A stretch of 64,000 nucleotides of DNA from Microvirga antarctica. Its GTDB lineage: Bacteria > Pseudomonadota > Alphaproteobacteria > Rhizobiales > Beijerinckiaceae. The notes under the pieces were generated by a model that was not told the DNA's origin, did no database searches, and saw only the letters and a list, made by a program, of their open reading frames with translations. Of this stretch, positions 1 through 8,919 are shown in pieces; the stretch's first letter is position 1; each line of letters opens with the position of its first letter. Made by a program: the position numbers and the translations under genes. The stretch lies in NCBI RefSeq assembly GCF_017921815.1, contig NZ_JAGEMM010000001.1, forward strand, positions 620,001-684,000. Direction: 5' to 3'.

Positions 1-209
1 CGCCGATTCCGGACCTCACCGGCAAGCGCATCCTTCTCCTGTCAGGGGCATCGGATCCCATCATCACGCCGGACAACGCGGCTCAATTGGCCGCCTCCTT
101 GCGCGACGCGAAGGCCGATGTGGTGGCCCATACCCTGCCCACGGGACACGGGCTGACACAGCAGGACGTCACGCTCACCCATCAGTGGATGTTGAACAAG
201 CGGACGTAA
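1..209 (+). CDS. Alpha/beta hydrolase (carboxylesterase/dienelactone-hydrolase type), C-terminal fragment
   Basis: The last 68 codons of a gene that begins left of the window; the frame starts at base 3 and ends with TAA at 207-209. The fragment carries the late landmarks of an alpha/beta hydrolase of the phospholipase/carboxylesterase family: a strand followed by SGASDPII, where the Asp (visible residue 18) would be the catalytic acid, and TLPTGHGLT, where the His (residue 49) would complete the triad. The nucleophile elbow lies outside the window. It converges on the carboxylase gene on the other strand with only 10 bases between the stop codons. Substrate unknown. Confidence 0.7.
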   Translation, partial: PIPDLTGKRILLLSGASDPIITPDNAAQLAASLRDAKADVVAHTLPTGHGLTQQDVTLTHQWMLNKRT

Positions 210-219
210 CCGATGCTCC

Positions 220-1752
220 CTAAAGGGGAATGTTGTCGTGCTTCTTCCACGGCCGCTCGACCTCCTTGGTCCGCAGCATGGCGAGCGCCCGGGCGATCCG
301 GCGGCGGGTAGAATGGGGCATGATCACCTCGTCGATGTAGCCCCGCTCGGCCGCCACGAACGGGGACATGAAACGGTCCTCGTATTCCTTGGTGCGGGCC
401 GCGATCTTGTCCGCATCGCCGATATCGGCGCGGAAGATGATCTCGACCGCGCCCTTTGCGCCCATCACGGCGATCTGGGCCGTGGGCCAGGCGTAATTGA
501 CGTCACCGCCCACATGCTTGGACGCCATCACGTCATAGGCGCCGCCGAAGGCCTTGCGGGTGATGATCGTCACGAGCGGAACGGTGGCCTCCGCATAGGC
601 GAAGAGCAGCTTGGCCCCGTGCTTGATCAGGCCACCGTATTCCTGCGCTGTTCCGGGCAGAAAGCCCGGCACGTCCTCGAAGGTGACAATCGGGATGTTG
701 AAGGCGTCGCAGAAGCGGATGAAGCGCGCGGCCTTGCGGGAGGCATCGGAGTCGAGCACACCCGCCAGCACCATGGGCTGGTTGGCGACGATGCCGACCG
801 TGCGCCCTTCGACCCGGCAAAAACCGGTGATGATGTTGCGGGCAAAAGCTTCCTGGATCTCGAAGAAGTCGCCCTCGTCGACGATCTTGAGGATGAGCTC
901 CTTCATGTCGTAGGGCTTGTTGGGATTGTCAGGCACGAGCGTATCGAGGCTCGCGTCGACGCGGCCGGGATCGTCGAAGCTCGGGAGCTCCGGCACGCCC
1001 TCGAGGTTGTTCGCCGGCAGGAAATCGATCAGCCGCCGGACCTGGAGCAGCGCCTCCACGTCATTGTCAAAGGCGCCGTCGGCGACCGATGATTTCGTGG
1101 TATGCACCCGCGCGCCGCCAAGTTCCTCCGACGTCACCGTCTCGTTGGTGACGGTGCGCACGACCTCCGGACCGGTCACGAACATGTAGGACCGGTCACG
1201 CACCATGAAGATGAAATCGGTCATGGCGGGCGAGTACACGTCGCCGCCGGCGCAGGGTCCCATGATCACCGAAATCTGCGGAATGACGCCTGAGGCGATC
1301 ACGTTGCGCTTGAACACTTCGCCGTAACCGCCGAGCGCCGCAACACCTTCCTGGATCCGCGCTCCGCCGGCATCGAACAGGCCGACGATCGGCGCACGCA
1401 TCCGCAGGGCCATGTCCTGGATCTTCATGATCTTGTTGGCATGGGCTTCGGAGAGCGAGCCGCCGAACACGGTGAAGTCCTTGGCGAAAACGAAGACCGT
1501 GCGGCCGTTGACCGTGCCCCAGCCGGTGACCACGCCGTCGCCGGGGATCTTCGACTTCTCCATGCCGAAATCGGTCGAGCGGTGCTCGACGAACATGTCG
1601 AACTCCTCGAACGACCCATGGTCGAGCAGCAATTCGATGCGTTCGCGGGCCGTCAGCTTCCCACGCCCGTGCTGGGCCGCGATGCGCGCCTCACCGCCGC
1701 CGAGGCGTGCCTCTGCGCGCCTGTCTTCGAGCCGTTCGAGCATGTCTTTCAT
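220..1752 (-). CDS. pccB: Propionyl-CoA/acyl-CoA carboxylase beta subunit (carboxyltransferase)
   Basis: A 510-residue carboxyltransferase subunit that moves the carboxyl group from carboxybiotin to an acyl-CoA, most likely propionyl-CoA giving methylmalonyl-CoA. Both halves of the carboxyltransferase fold are present at full length. The N half has [10 protein letters not shown] (about 127-136) and [13 protein letters not shown] (165-177), and the C half has the matching [14 protein letters not shown] segment near residue 410; these glycine-rich loops form the oxyanion holes. The biotin-carrying alpha subunit (pccA) is not in the window. The length and the family (pccB rather than accD) are clear; the exact acyl-CoA preference is inferred. 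Confidence 0.93.
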   Translation of the reverse strand: MKDMLERLEDRRAEARLGGGEARIAAQHGRGKLTARERIELLLDHGSFEEFDMFVEHRSTDFGMEKSKIPGDGVVTGWGTVNGRTVFVFAKDFTVFGGSLSEAHANKIMKIQDMALRMRAPIVGLFDAGGARIQEGVAALGGYGEVFKRNVIASGVIPQISVIMGPCAGGDVYSPAMTDFIFMVRDRSYMFVTGPEVVRTVTNETVTSEELGGARVHTTKSSVADGAFDNDVEALLQVRRLIDFLPANNLEGVPELPSFDDPGRVDASLDTLVPDNPNKPYDMKELILKIVDEGDFFEIQEAFARNIITGFCRVEGRTVGIVANQPMVLAGVLDSDASRKAARFIRFCDAFNIPIVTFEDVPGFLPGTAQEYGGLIKHGAKLLFAYAEATVPLVTIITRKAFGGAYDVMASKHVGGDVNYAWPTAQIAVMGAKGAVEIIFRADIGDADKIAARTKEYEDRFMSPFVAAERGYIDEVIMPHSTRRRIARALAMLRTKEVERPWKKHDNIPL

Positions 1753-1904
1753 GGGATGAACTCTTGAACACCGGATAAGCCTCGCTCCGCCTTACCACAG
1801 CCCTGCTCATTCAAACATCCCGGCGTGATGTGTCGCATCGCACTTCCCACACCGAGCGACTCCCGATAAGAAAGCTTCGCTATAACACTTCACAAGAGAC
1901 AAAC

Positions 1905-2282
1905 ATGCAATTTTATCAGGGGGCGGCACTGGCTGCCGCAATGTTCTCGCTTGCTCTCGCAAGCTGCGCCAGCCGCTCGGACGAGGTCGCGGCCACCTAC
2001 GTGCCATCGGGCGCCTATCAGGGCTATAGTTGCCGCGAACTCGGCCAGGAGGCTGAGCGCGTCAGTTCGGCCGCGGCCGCGGCTTCCGGTGCGCAGGATT
2101 CGCAGCGGACCAAGGACACCGTCGCCACCACGGCGGCCGTCGTCATCTTCTGGCCGGCGGCCTTTTTCGTCGGCGGCAACAACGCCCAGACGGCCGAACT
2201 CGCCCGGCTGAAGGGCACCATGCAGGCCATCGAGGAAGCCTCGGTGCGCAAGAAATGCGGCATCAGCTTCCGGCACGCCTGA
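1905..2282 (+). CDS. Small predicted lipoprotein of unknown function
   Basis: A 125-residue protein. The start at 1905 is chosen because AAGAGA lies just upstream and a hydrophobic signal segment begins at once; a reading from 1830 would add 25 unlikely residues. The signal peptide ends in a lipobox (ALAS-C, Cys near residue 20), so it should be lipidated and anchored in the membrane facing the periplasm. A hydrophobic stretch with FWPAAFFVGG follows in the second half, then a charged tail ending in a Cys-containing segment. A TATAAC hexamer at 1881 could be a -10 element. It stands alone between minus-strand genes. I do not recognise a characterised family. Confidence 0.65.
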   Translation: MQFYQGAALAAAMFSLALASCASRSDEVAATYVPSGAYQGYSCRELGQEAERVSSAAAAASGAQDSQRTKDTVATTAAVVIFWPAAFFVGGNNAQTAELARLKGTMQAIEEASVRKKCGISFRHA

Positions 2283-2296
2283 GCCGGGAGCGCAGC

Positions 2297-3079
2297 TTAG
2301 CGCGAGGCGAGCCGGAAGACTTCTGACGCCGCCTCAAAATCGGCCTTGCGACGGCGACGACGCTCCAGCGCGTCTTCGTCTTCGCCCCAGAGCGCTTCCT
2401 GGAAGAGCTCGTCCACATGGGCGGCATTCCACGCCTCATCGACGTCCAATCGCCCTGCCGCATGCGCCAGGGCGATGAGAACCGATCCGGACAGGGTCGT
2501 CATCACGTGGAGCGCGGCGAGCGCATAGGGCGATCCGATCTCCTCGACGGCCCGTCGGATCGCTTCGCTCGTCTCGGCCGGCTGCGCCACATGGATAACG
2601 CCCTCGGGGAGGTTGAAGCGCGCCCCGTGGCTTTCTCTCGCCCAATCGAGCACCGGCCGCCACGCGGCCTCCTGGGCTTCCGCCAGACGCTGGGGATCAC
2701 CCGCGCGATAGCAGACGAGATCAGATCCCGCATACCGCACGAGGTCGTCGATGACCTCTCCCTGACGATGCGCGACGCCATCGATGGTGGAGTTGACGAT
2801 CCGGGTGATCGGCATGGTGGACGGATCGATGTGGTCGCCCTGGGCGGCCCACTCGCCGGCAACGGCCTCGGCCAACGGGCGTGACGGCACCGCGAGAGGT
2901 TTTTTCGTGGGCGTGCGCGCCTGCCGTCCGTCGAGGGTCAGGGCATAAAGCGCGTCCTGCGCCGCGACGCCGGCCTCCTTGTAGAACCGCTTCGGCAAAG
3001 TCGGCTTCATTCCGGTCTGCGCGGAGCGCATCGGCGTGGGCTCATCGGGCGGCGGGAACCAGTCTGTCGTGTCCTTCAT
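2297..3079 (-). CDS. ATP12 family F1-ATPase assembly chaperone
   Basis: A 260-residue protein of the ATP12 family, which in mitochondria and alphaproteobacteria binds the F1-ATPase alpha subunit during assembly. Family signatures visible are RFYKEAGV near the N terminus, the LDGRQARTPTKKPLAVPS segment, GEWAAQGDHIDP, and a helical C half with DLVCYRAGDP and the run SPYALAALHVMTTLSGS. I take the ATG at 3079 because the 37 codons upstream look unlike family members and overlap the leader. It follows the HAD phosphatase gene by 49 bases and is probably cotranscribed with it. Confidence 0.85.
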   Translation of the reverse strand: MKDTTDWFPPPDEPTPMRSAQTGMKPTLPKRFYKEAGVAAQDALYALTLDGRQARTPTKKPLAVPSRPLAEAVAGEWAAQGDHIDPSTMPITRIVNSTIDGVAHRQGEVIDDLVRYAGSDLVCYRAGDPQRLAEAQEAAWRPVLDWARESHGARFNLPEGVIHVAQPAETSEAIRRAVEEIGSPYALAALHVMTTLSGSVLIALAHAAGRLDVDEAWNAAHVDELFQEALWGEDEDALERRRRRKADFEAASEVFRLASR

Positions 3080-3128
3080 GGGCACACAGATAGGCGATTG
3101 GGGCGCAAAGGCGAGATCGATTTTTCGG

Positions 3129-3806
3129 TCATTGCGCTGCCTGCCTGTCACCGGCCAGAAACGCGTCGAGGACCGGCGCGAGCCCGTCATAGCTGTGCAC
3201 GATGTGATGGGCTCCCGCCTCGGTCAGGGCGGTCACCGGCTGGAAGCCCCAGGAGACCCCGATGGGCAGCACCCCCGCCGCCCGCGCCATGGCCATGTCG
3301 TAGCTCGAATCCCCGATCATGACGGTCTGGTGAGGCGCCGCGCCGACGTCTTCCATCGCCTGGAGGATCATGGCCGGATGCGGTTTTGACGGCGCGCCGT
3401 CGGCGGTCTGGATCGTGGCGAACTTGTCATGCCAGCCGTGGCGGTCGAGCAGATGAGCGACACCGCGCATGGTCTTGCCGGTTGCGATGCCGAGAATGAC
3501 GCCCGGCCGTTCGCCCAGCCCGTCGAGACATTCCTCTGCTCCCGGAAACAGCGGCTCGGCAAGCGCGGGATCCATCCGCAGGACACCGAAGGCCTCCTTG
3601 TAGGCGCTGACGAGGCCCTCGATGGGGGCGTGGGGGCCGGCCAGAATGATGAAGGCCTCAGCCAGCGACAATCCGACGATCGACAGGGACGCCTCACGGG
3701 TCGGGGGCTCCAGATCAAAGGCCGCAAAGGCCGCCTGTTGCGAGGCGACGATGATGTTCTGGCTATCGACCAGCGTGCCGTCGACGTCAAAAATCACGAG
3801 TTTCAC
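3129..3806 (-). CDS. HAD-IA family phosphatase (phosphoglycolate-phosphatase-like)
   Basis: A 225-residue haloacid-dehalogenase-type hydrolase. Motif I is FDVDGTLVDS at residues 6-15, with Asp7 the expected nucleophile and Asp9 the general acid. Motif II is the GIATGK segment, and motif III/IV is the GDSSYDMAMARAAGV segment that positions Mg2+. A helical cap domain sits between motifs I and II, as in subfamily IA. Substrates of this family are small phosphate esters; the actual one is unknown. Its start overlaps the stop of the upstream GNAT gene by 4 bases (ATGA), so the two are probably translationally coupled. Confidence 0.88.
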   Translation of the reverse strand: MKLVIFDVDGTLVDSQNIIVASQQAAFAAFDLEPPTREASLSIVGLSLAEAFIILAGPHAPIEGLVSAYKEAFGVLRMDPALAEPLFPGAEECLDGLGERPGVILGIATGKTMRGVAHLLDRHGWHDKFATIQTADGAPSKPHPAMILQAMEDVGAAPHQTVMIGDSSYDMAMARAAGVLPIGVSWGFQPVTALTEAGAHHIVHSYDGLAPVLDAFLAGDRQAAQ

Positions 3807-4405
3807 GAGCGCGTCTCCGGGGTTGCAAGGCGGGTTTCCAGGCGCTCACGGATGGCCGGCCATTCCTCGCGCAGGATGCTGTAGACGGCCGTGTCGCGCA
3901 CATGGCCGTCCGGCATGATCATATGCCGGCGCAGGACACCGTCGAGGCTCGCGCCGAGGCGTTCGATGGCGGCACGCGACTGGTCGTTCAGGCGGTGGGT
4001 GCGCAATTCGACGGCATTGCATTCCAATGTCTCGAAGGCGTGCCGAAGCATCAGGAATTTCGCGTGGCTGTTCACGAAGGAACGCTGCCACGAGCGGGCG
4101 ATCCAGGTCGTGCCGATCTCGACCCGGTGGTTGAGCGCATCGATGTTCATGTAGCGCGTGCAGCCCACCACCTGGTCCCCGTCGCGCACCACCGTCGTGA
4201 AAGGCAGAGCTAGGCCCTGATCCTGGAGGGACAGGGCGGTCTCCACATAGGCCGCGAAGCCCTCCGGTCGGGGAATGGTCGTCGTGGGTTTCTCCCAGAG
4301 TGCGCCGTCGCTGGCAGCGGCGGCAAGGGCCGGGATATCCTCCCGTGCGAGCGGGCGCAGCAAAAGCCTGTCGGTCGACAATGTGACCGGTTTGATTGTC
4401 AGCAT
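3803..4405 (-). CDS. GNAT family N-acetyltransferase (RimJ/RimL-like)
   Basis: A 200-residue acetyltransferase of the GNAT fold. The start (STDRLLLRPLAREDIPAL) and the HRVEIGTTWIARSWQRS segment with a following helix (LMLRHAFETLECNAVELRTH) match the RimJ/RimL-like branch, which acetylates protein N termini or small amines using acetyl-CoA. NDQSRAAIERLGA is the usual fourth-motif helix. The canonical Q/RxxGxG/A pyrophosphate loop is not obvious and appears replaced by the ARSWQRS region. It is coupled to the HAD gene by an ATGA overlap. Substrate unknown. Confidence 0.8.
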   Translation of the reverse strand: MLTIKPVTLSTDRLLLRPLAREDIPALAAAASDGALWEKPTTTIPRPEGFAAYVETALSLQDQGLALPFTTVVRDGDQVVGCTRYMNIDALNHRVEIGTTWIARSWQRSFVNSHAKFLMLRHAFETLECNAVELRTHRLNDQSRAAIERLGASLDGVLRRHMIMPDGHVRDTAVYSILREEWPAIRERLETRLATPETRS

Positions 4406-4517
4406 CGAGAGCCCTTCCGGTTGGAACGCTCTCCTCTAGCGAAAGTGCGGCACGACTTCAAACGGCGCCGGCGCGGAACAGCATGAGGCCTCCGCGAGAG
4501 ATCGTGCCGCCGGGTTC

Positions 4518-4982
4518 CTAGCCGAGCAGGTAGAGGATGGCCGGGACGGCCAGAGCCGCCGCCGCCAGCGCCCACATCCCGACGGCCGCATGCACATCGC
4601 TGTTCGACACGGCGTTGCGAAGACGCTGGGCAAAGGCGCTCGCATCCATGGAACGCCCGCTCATGCAGGAACAGAATGCGTAATGGACCTGCCCTTCAGT
4701 CAGGCCGAAGAACGACATGGCATCACCCACTCGGTCGCTCGCCAGGCCGTCGGCCCGCAGGATCGGATCGTCGAAGGCGACCGACAGAGGCGAATTGTCC
4801 TCGCGCACCCGTGCGCGCTCCGCGGGCGGCCTGTATTCGATTTCCTCAAGGGAAGTGAGTCGCCTTGTCGGATCTTGCTCCAGGAGCGTGATCCAGCGAT
4901 CAAGACGCTCCTGTCGGGTCATCACCTGCGGCGGCTGCACATCGGCTACGCTACGGAGTTGATCGAGAAGCTTGTGTTCCAT
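4518..4982 (-). CDS. Hypothetical protein with a C-terminal membrane anchor
   Basis: A 154-residue protein starting at the ATG at 4982, which has a good ribosome binding site (GGAGAGG). The N-terminal two thirds are soluble and charged. Near residue 105 there is a CSCMSGRS motif with two closely spaced cysteines, followed by an amphipathic stretch and a single hydrophobic segment at the very C terminus (about 133-153). That arrangement suggests a tail-anchored cytoplasmic protein. It lies between the pseudouridine synthase and GNAT genes on the same strand. I do not recognise the family. Confidence 0.6.
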   Translation of the reverse strand: MEHKLLDQLRSVADVQPPQVMTRQERLDRWITLLEQDPTRRLTSLEEIEYRPPAERARVREDNSPLSVAFDDPILRADGLASDRVGDAMSFFGLTEGQVHYAFCSCMSGRSMDASAFAQRLRNAVSNSDVHAAVGMWALAAAALAVPAILYLLG

Positions 4983-5088
4983 AGACCTCTCCTTGCCATC
5001 GCCCGGCCCGGGACGGCCGGGATGCGAAATTCTCCCGCCTTTGCGGGGCGAAAGTGCGACGGAGCAAGAGGGGGCCTTGAGGCCGGGA

Positions 5089-6336
5089 TCAGTCCTCCGG
5101 AGCCTCCACGATCGGGTCGTACCGGCTGGTGTCGAAGCCCAACAGATTGAAGGTCTGCTGCATGTGCGGCGGCAGCGGAGCGGTGATGTCGAGGGGCTTG
5201 CCAGTGCGCGGATGCGCGATGACGATCCGGCGGGCGAGCAGGTGCAGCTTGTTCTGGATGCCGCCCGGCAATTCCCAGTTCTCGATGTCGAAATATTTCG
5301 GATCGCCGACGATCGGGTGGCCGATATGGGCCGCATGGGCGCGCAGCTGGTGGGTGCGGCCCGTCACCGGTTTCAAGGACACCCAGGCGAGCTTGGTCGC
5401 CGCGGTCTCGACGGTGGCGTAATAGGTCAGGGCGTGGCTCGCGCCCTCGTCCCCGTGCTTGGCGACCTTCATGCGCGACTCGCCCTCATCGCCTTCCTTG
5501 GCGAGGTAGGTCGAGATCCGGCCCTGCCGGACCCGCGGAACGCCGGCGACCAGCGCCCAGTAGATCTTGCGGGTCGAGCGGGAGCGGAACGACTTGGCCA
5601 TGGTGGAGGCGGCAAAGCGAGTCTTGGCGATGACGAGGCACCCGGCCGTGTCCTTGTCGAGCCGGTGCACGAGGCGGGGCTTCTGCCCTTCCGCGTCGCG
5701 CATGGACTCGAGGATGCCGTCCACGTGGCGCGTGGTGCCGGAACCGCCCTGCACCGCAAGCCCCATGGGCTTGTTGATGACGAGCACGTCCTTGTCCTCG
5801 TAGAGGGTGATGGACTTCAGGAAGTCGCGCTCGTCCTGATCCTTGCCCGGCAGCTTGGAGAGCGGGCGCGGCTGGTCGAGCTTGAGCGGCGGAATGCGGA
5901 TCTTCTGGCCCGGCACGAGCCGCTCGTTGGGCTTGGCGCGGCGGCTGTCGATGCGCAGCTCGCCCTTACGGACGATGCGCTGGATATGCGTGAAGGCGAG
6001 TTGCGGAAACCGCGCCACCAGGAAGCGGTCGACGCGCATATCGGCCTCGTCATCCGTGACCTGCAGGGTCTGGACGCCGGTGGCCAGCGTCTCGGTCGCG
6101 GCGGCTCTCGCCTCGGCCCGGGTCGGGCGCGGCGCCGCATCCGCCGGCAGGGGCTTCACCGCAGGTTTTACGATCGCGGTGGCGGCCCGCTCCGGTCGCG
6201 GCTTGCGCGCGGGCTTGGCTGCCACCTTCGGGGTGCGTTTTTGCGGATTGGTGGGACGGGTCGGCTTCTCGTCGCGGGAGCGAAAGCCCTGCCGCGAGCC
6301 CGACCGTCCCCCGCCTTTTCCTGAACTCTGTGTCAT
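5089..6336 (-). CDS. Large-subunit pseudouridine synthase, RluA/RluC/RluD family
   Basis: A 415-residue pseudouridine synthase. A long basic low-complexity N-terminal tail of about 100 residues, rich in Lys, Arg, Ala and Pro, precedes an S4 RNA-binding domain (DRFLVARFPQLAFTHIQRIVRKG) and the catalytic domain with the RluA motif HRLDKDTAGCLVIAK, whose Asp lies near residue 227. GRTHQLRAHAAHIGHPIVGD completes the family signature. It isomerises specific uridines in 23S rRNA, most likely the RluC sites. The start at 6336 (MTQSSGK) is preferred over a codon 12 residues upstream. The basic tail is common in alphaproteobacterial members. Confidence 0.88.
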   Translation of the reverse strand: MTQSSGKGGGRSGSRQGFRSRDEKPTRPTNPQKRTPKVAAKPARKPRPERAATAIVKPAVKPLPADAAPRPTRAEARAAATETLATGVQTLQVTDDEADMRVDRFLVARFPQLAFTHIQRIVRKGELRIDSRRAKPNERLVPGQKIRIPPLKLDQPRPLSKLPGKDQDERDFLKSITLYEDKDVLVINKPMGLAVQGGSGTTRHVDGILESMRDAEGQKPRLVHRLDKDTAGCLVIAKTRFAASTMAKSFRSRSTRKIYWALVAGVPRVRQGRISTYLAKEGDEGESRMKVAKHGDEGASHALTYYATVETAATKLAWVSLKPVTGRTHQLRAHAAHIGHPIVGDPKYFDIENWELPGGIQNKLHLLARRIVIAHPRTGKPLDITAPLPPHMQQTFNLLGFDTSRYDPIVEAPED

Positions 6337-6421
6337 GGGACAGTCGGTAACAGAGCGCCGCGCGGGCGGCAATCAAGCTTGCATGTCCGATGGCGTCAAA
6401 CCGCCGGCATCTGAGGCCTGT

Positions 6422-6808
6422 CTATCCGCCGATCCAGCGCATGGCCGCCAGACCGGCAATGACGGCACCGATCGACACAAGGACCGACAGCGCCACATAG
6501 GCGAGCGCGAGACCGGCATCGCCGCGCTCCCAAAGAGCCACCGCGTCAAGCGAGAAGGCCGAGAAGGTCGTGAAGCCGCCCAGAATGCCGGTCGCCAGAA
6601 ACAGGCGGGCATGCTCGCTCAGCGCGTGGCCGTCGCGATAGGCGAGCCAGGCGGTGAGCGCGCCCATCAAAAAGGAGCCAACGACGTTGACCGTGACAGT
6701 CCCCCACGGAAACGACAGGCCCCAGAGGCGCGCCGTCCCGATATTGACGGCATAGCGCAGACAGCCGCCGAGGCCCGCCCCGACGAAGACCAGAGCAAGC
6801 TTCAACAT
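6422..6808 (-). CDS. crcB: Fluoride efflux channel CrcB/Fluc
   Basis: A 128-residue membrane protein with four hydrophobic segments, the normal size for a single-gene homodimeric Fluc channel. Family marks are GGCLRYAVNIG (14-24), the conserved Asn in VTVNVVGSF (Asn41) and GGFTTFSAFSLD (77-88), which holds the central Na+ site and the phenylalanines lining the fluoride path. It exports fluoride across the inner membrane. Its start lies 4 bases from the stop of the secreted TPR-like gene, so there is no room for a fluoride riboswitch directly ahead of it. Confidence 0.92.
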   Translation of the reverse strand: MLKLALVFVGAGLGGCLRYAVNIGTARLWGLSFPWGTVTVNVVGSFLMGALTAWLAYRDGHALSEHARLFLATGILGGFTTFSAFSLDAVALWERGDAGLALAYVALSVLVSIGAVIAGLAAMRWIGG

Positions 6809-6812
6809 CGGC

Positions 6813-7556
6813 TCAACATTGCGCCCGGGCTTTCAGGGTTTTCATGTCCTGCACCATCAGTTCAATCTCGTGCCCATGGACTTCCTCGGCAAGGCGGCAG
6901 GCTTCCTTCGCGTCTCCGGATAGATAAACGGCCGTGGCCAGATTTGCACGCGGAACGGCCCATTCGGGAGCGTCCCTCACGGCCTTTTCGAGATACGGCC
7001 GCGCATCCTTGGGACGACCGGCGAGGATCAGGATCCGACCGTGATCCGCATTGAGCGTCGGCTCAGGACGTTTCAGGCCGGCAGCCAGGGTCATCAATTC
7101 GTCCGCATATCGGAAATCCTGGAAGCGGAACGTCACCAGAATGGCATAGCCTTGATAGACCGCGCTGAGACTTGGGTCGATGAGGAACGCCTGGTTGAGC
7201 CGCCGGCCGGCCGCCGCGAGCTGCACGCCATTCCGCAGGGTCACATTCAGGCCCTTGATGACGATCGCGGCCGCTTCCGCCCGGTCCGGCACCTGCTGCA
7301 GCACGGTGGTGACGAAATCCTCATCCTCTGCCGGCAGGCGGCGGTTCTTGGTGAAGTTGAAGAACGGCGCCTCATTGTCGGCGACCGAATAGGTTCGCTT
7401 CGTGACCGACACCCCTTTGGTGACCTCGGCTTTGGGCGGGGTGACATATTCGGGCGCAATGATGGGTTTCGGACCATGCGGCACTTGCGCATGAACCGGC
7501 TGGCCAAGCAGCATGGCGGCAACAACCGCCGCTGTGGTGGACGTGGCAACGCGCAT
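6813..7556 (-). CDS. Exported TPR-like protein of unknown function
   Basis: A 247-residue protein with a clear Sec signal peptide (residues 1-24, cleavage after VHAQ or just before). The mature part starts with a proline-rich stretch, then becomes alpha-helical. The C half has weak tetratricopeptide-like repeats, for example LNADHGRILILAGRPKDARPYLEKAV followed by PRANLATAVYLSGDAKEA. TPR-type repeats usually bind peptides or partner proteins. It is probably periplasmic and sits 4 bases ahead of crcB in the same operon. The role is unknown. Confidence 0.65.
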   Translation of the reverse strand: MRVATSTTAAVVAAMLLGQPVHAQVPHGPKPIIAPEYVTPPKAEVTKGVSVTKRTYSVADNEAPFFNFTKNRRLPAEDEDFVTTVLQQVPDRAEAAAIVIKGLNVTLRNGVQLAAAGRRLNQAFLIDPSLSAVYQGYAILVTFRFQDFRYADELMTLAAGLKRPEPTLNADHGRILILAGRPKDARPYLEKAVRDAPEWAVPRANLATAVYLSGDAKEACRLAEEVHGHEIELMVQDMKTLKARAQC

Positions 7557-7611
7557 GATCGATCTTCCTGTTCACCCGACATGCGTCGGCGAAGATCAAT
7601 ACATTATAACG

Positions 7612-8919
7612 TTATTTGTTCCGATCGCCACGCAGCTTCTGCCACCAATCCAGCCGCTTGCGGATGTCCCGCTCGAAGCCGCGATCAACGGGCTGGTAGA
7701 AGGTCTGTGCGGGCAGCTTGTCCGGCCAGTAATCCTGCCCCGAAAAGGCGTCCGGCTCGTCGTGATCGTAGCGGTAGCTGTCGCCATAGCCGATCTGCTT
7801 CATCAGCTTGGTGGGCGCGTTCAGGATCGTCTTGGGCGGCATCAGCGAGCCATGCTCCTTGGCCACCCGGGTCGCTGCCTTGTAGGCATTGTAGACCGCG
7901 TTCGACTTGGGCGCGGTCGCCAGATAGACCGCCGCCTGCGCGAGCGCCAGTTCGCCCTCGGGCGACCCGAGGAAATCGAACGCGTCCTTGGCCGCATTGG
8001 CGACGACCAGCGCCTGCGGGTCGGCCAATCCGATATCCTCGATGGCGGCTCGCACCAGGCGGCGGGCGATGAACAACCGGTCCTCGCCGGCATCGAGCAT
8101 GCGCGCGAGATAATAGAGCGCCGCGTTGGGGTCCGACCCGCGGATCGTCTTATGGAGCGCCGAGATGAGGTTGTAGTGCCCCTCCTGGCCCTTGTCGTAG
8201 ATCGGCGCGCGGCGCTGGATGATCTCCTGCAGCTGCTCGGCATCGAAGATCTCGCCGGGCTTGGCGGACCGCCAGACCTCTTCGGCCAGCGTCAGTACGG
8301 CACGCCCGTCGCCATCCGCCATGCGCACGAGCGAGGCCCGGGCCGTCTCGTCGAGGGGGAGAGCCCGGCCGGTAACCGCCTCGGCCCGCAGCAGGATGTC
8401 GAGGATCGCGGCCTCGTCGAGGGAGCGGAAGACCAGCACCCGCGCCCGCGACAGCAACGCCGCGTTCAACTCGAATGAGGGGTTCTCGGTCGTCGCCCCC
8501 ACCAGCGTGATCGTGCCGTCTTCCATCACCGGCAGGAAGGCGTCGAGCTGGGCCCGGTTAAAGCGATGGATCTCGTCGACGAAGAGCAGCGTGCCCTGCC
8601 CGGTCGAGCGCAATCCGCGCGCGGCCTCGAACACCTTCTTGAGATCGGCCACACCGGAGAAAATGGCCGAGATCTGGACGAAATGCAGGTCCGTCTCATT
8701 CGCCATGAGCCGGGCGACCGTGGTCTTGCCGGTGCCGGGAGGCCCCCAGAAAATCAGCGAGCCGAGGGATTTCGAGCCGATTAAACGGGTCAGGATGCCG
8801 TCGGGGCCGACGAGATGCTCCTGGCCCACCACCTCCGGCAGGGTGGTCGGACGCAGGCGGTCGGCCAGCGGCCGCGGCGCGCTCTGGTCCATCCCGGCCG
8901 AGGCGAACAGGTCACTCAC
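7612..8919 (-). CDS. rarA: Replication-associated recombination protein A (RarA/MgsA AAA+ ATPase)
   Basis: A 435-residue AAA+ ATPase of the RarA/MgsA/WRNIP1 family, which acts at stalled replication forks on single-strand DNA ends. It has Walker A GPPGTGKTT (59-67), Walker B LLFVDEIHRF (111-120), sensor 1 GATTENPSFELN and a C-terminal tetramerisation region with GSDPNAALYYLARML and the DSYRYDHDEPDAFSGQDYWPD segment typical of the family. Its start overlaps the end of the GNAT gene upstream by 8 bases. Confidence 0.94.
   Translation of the reverse strand: MSDLFASAGMDQSAPRPLADRLRPTTLPEVVGQEHLVGPDGILTRLIGSKSLGSLIFWGPPGTGKTTVARLMANETDLHFVQISAIFSGVADLKKVFEAARGLRSTGQGTLLFVDEIHRFNRAQLDAFLPVMEDGTITLVGATTENPSFELNAALLSRARVLVFRSLDEAAILDILLRAEAVTGRALPLDETARASLVRMADGDGRAVLTLAEEVWRSAKPGEIFDAEQLQEIIQRRAPIYDKGQEGHYNLISALHKTIRGSDPNAALYYLARMLDAGEDRLFIARRLVRAAIEDIGLADPQALVVANAAKDAFDFLGSPEGELALAQAAVYLATAPKSNAVYNAYKAATRVAKEHGSLMPPKTILNAPTKLMKQIGYGDSYRYDHDEPDAFSGQDYWPDKLPAQTFYQPVDRGFERDIRKRLDWWQKLRGDRNK

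Noticed and set aside
6336-6421. Fluoride riboswitch for crcB
   Set aside because: This stretch is downstream of crcB on the minus strand, and only 4 bases separate crcB from the gene ahead of it.
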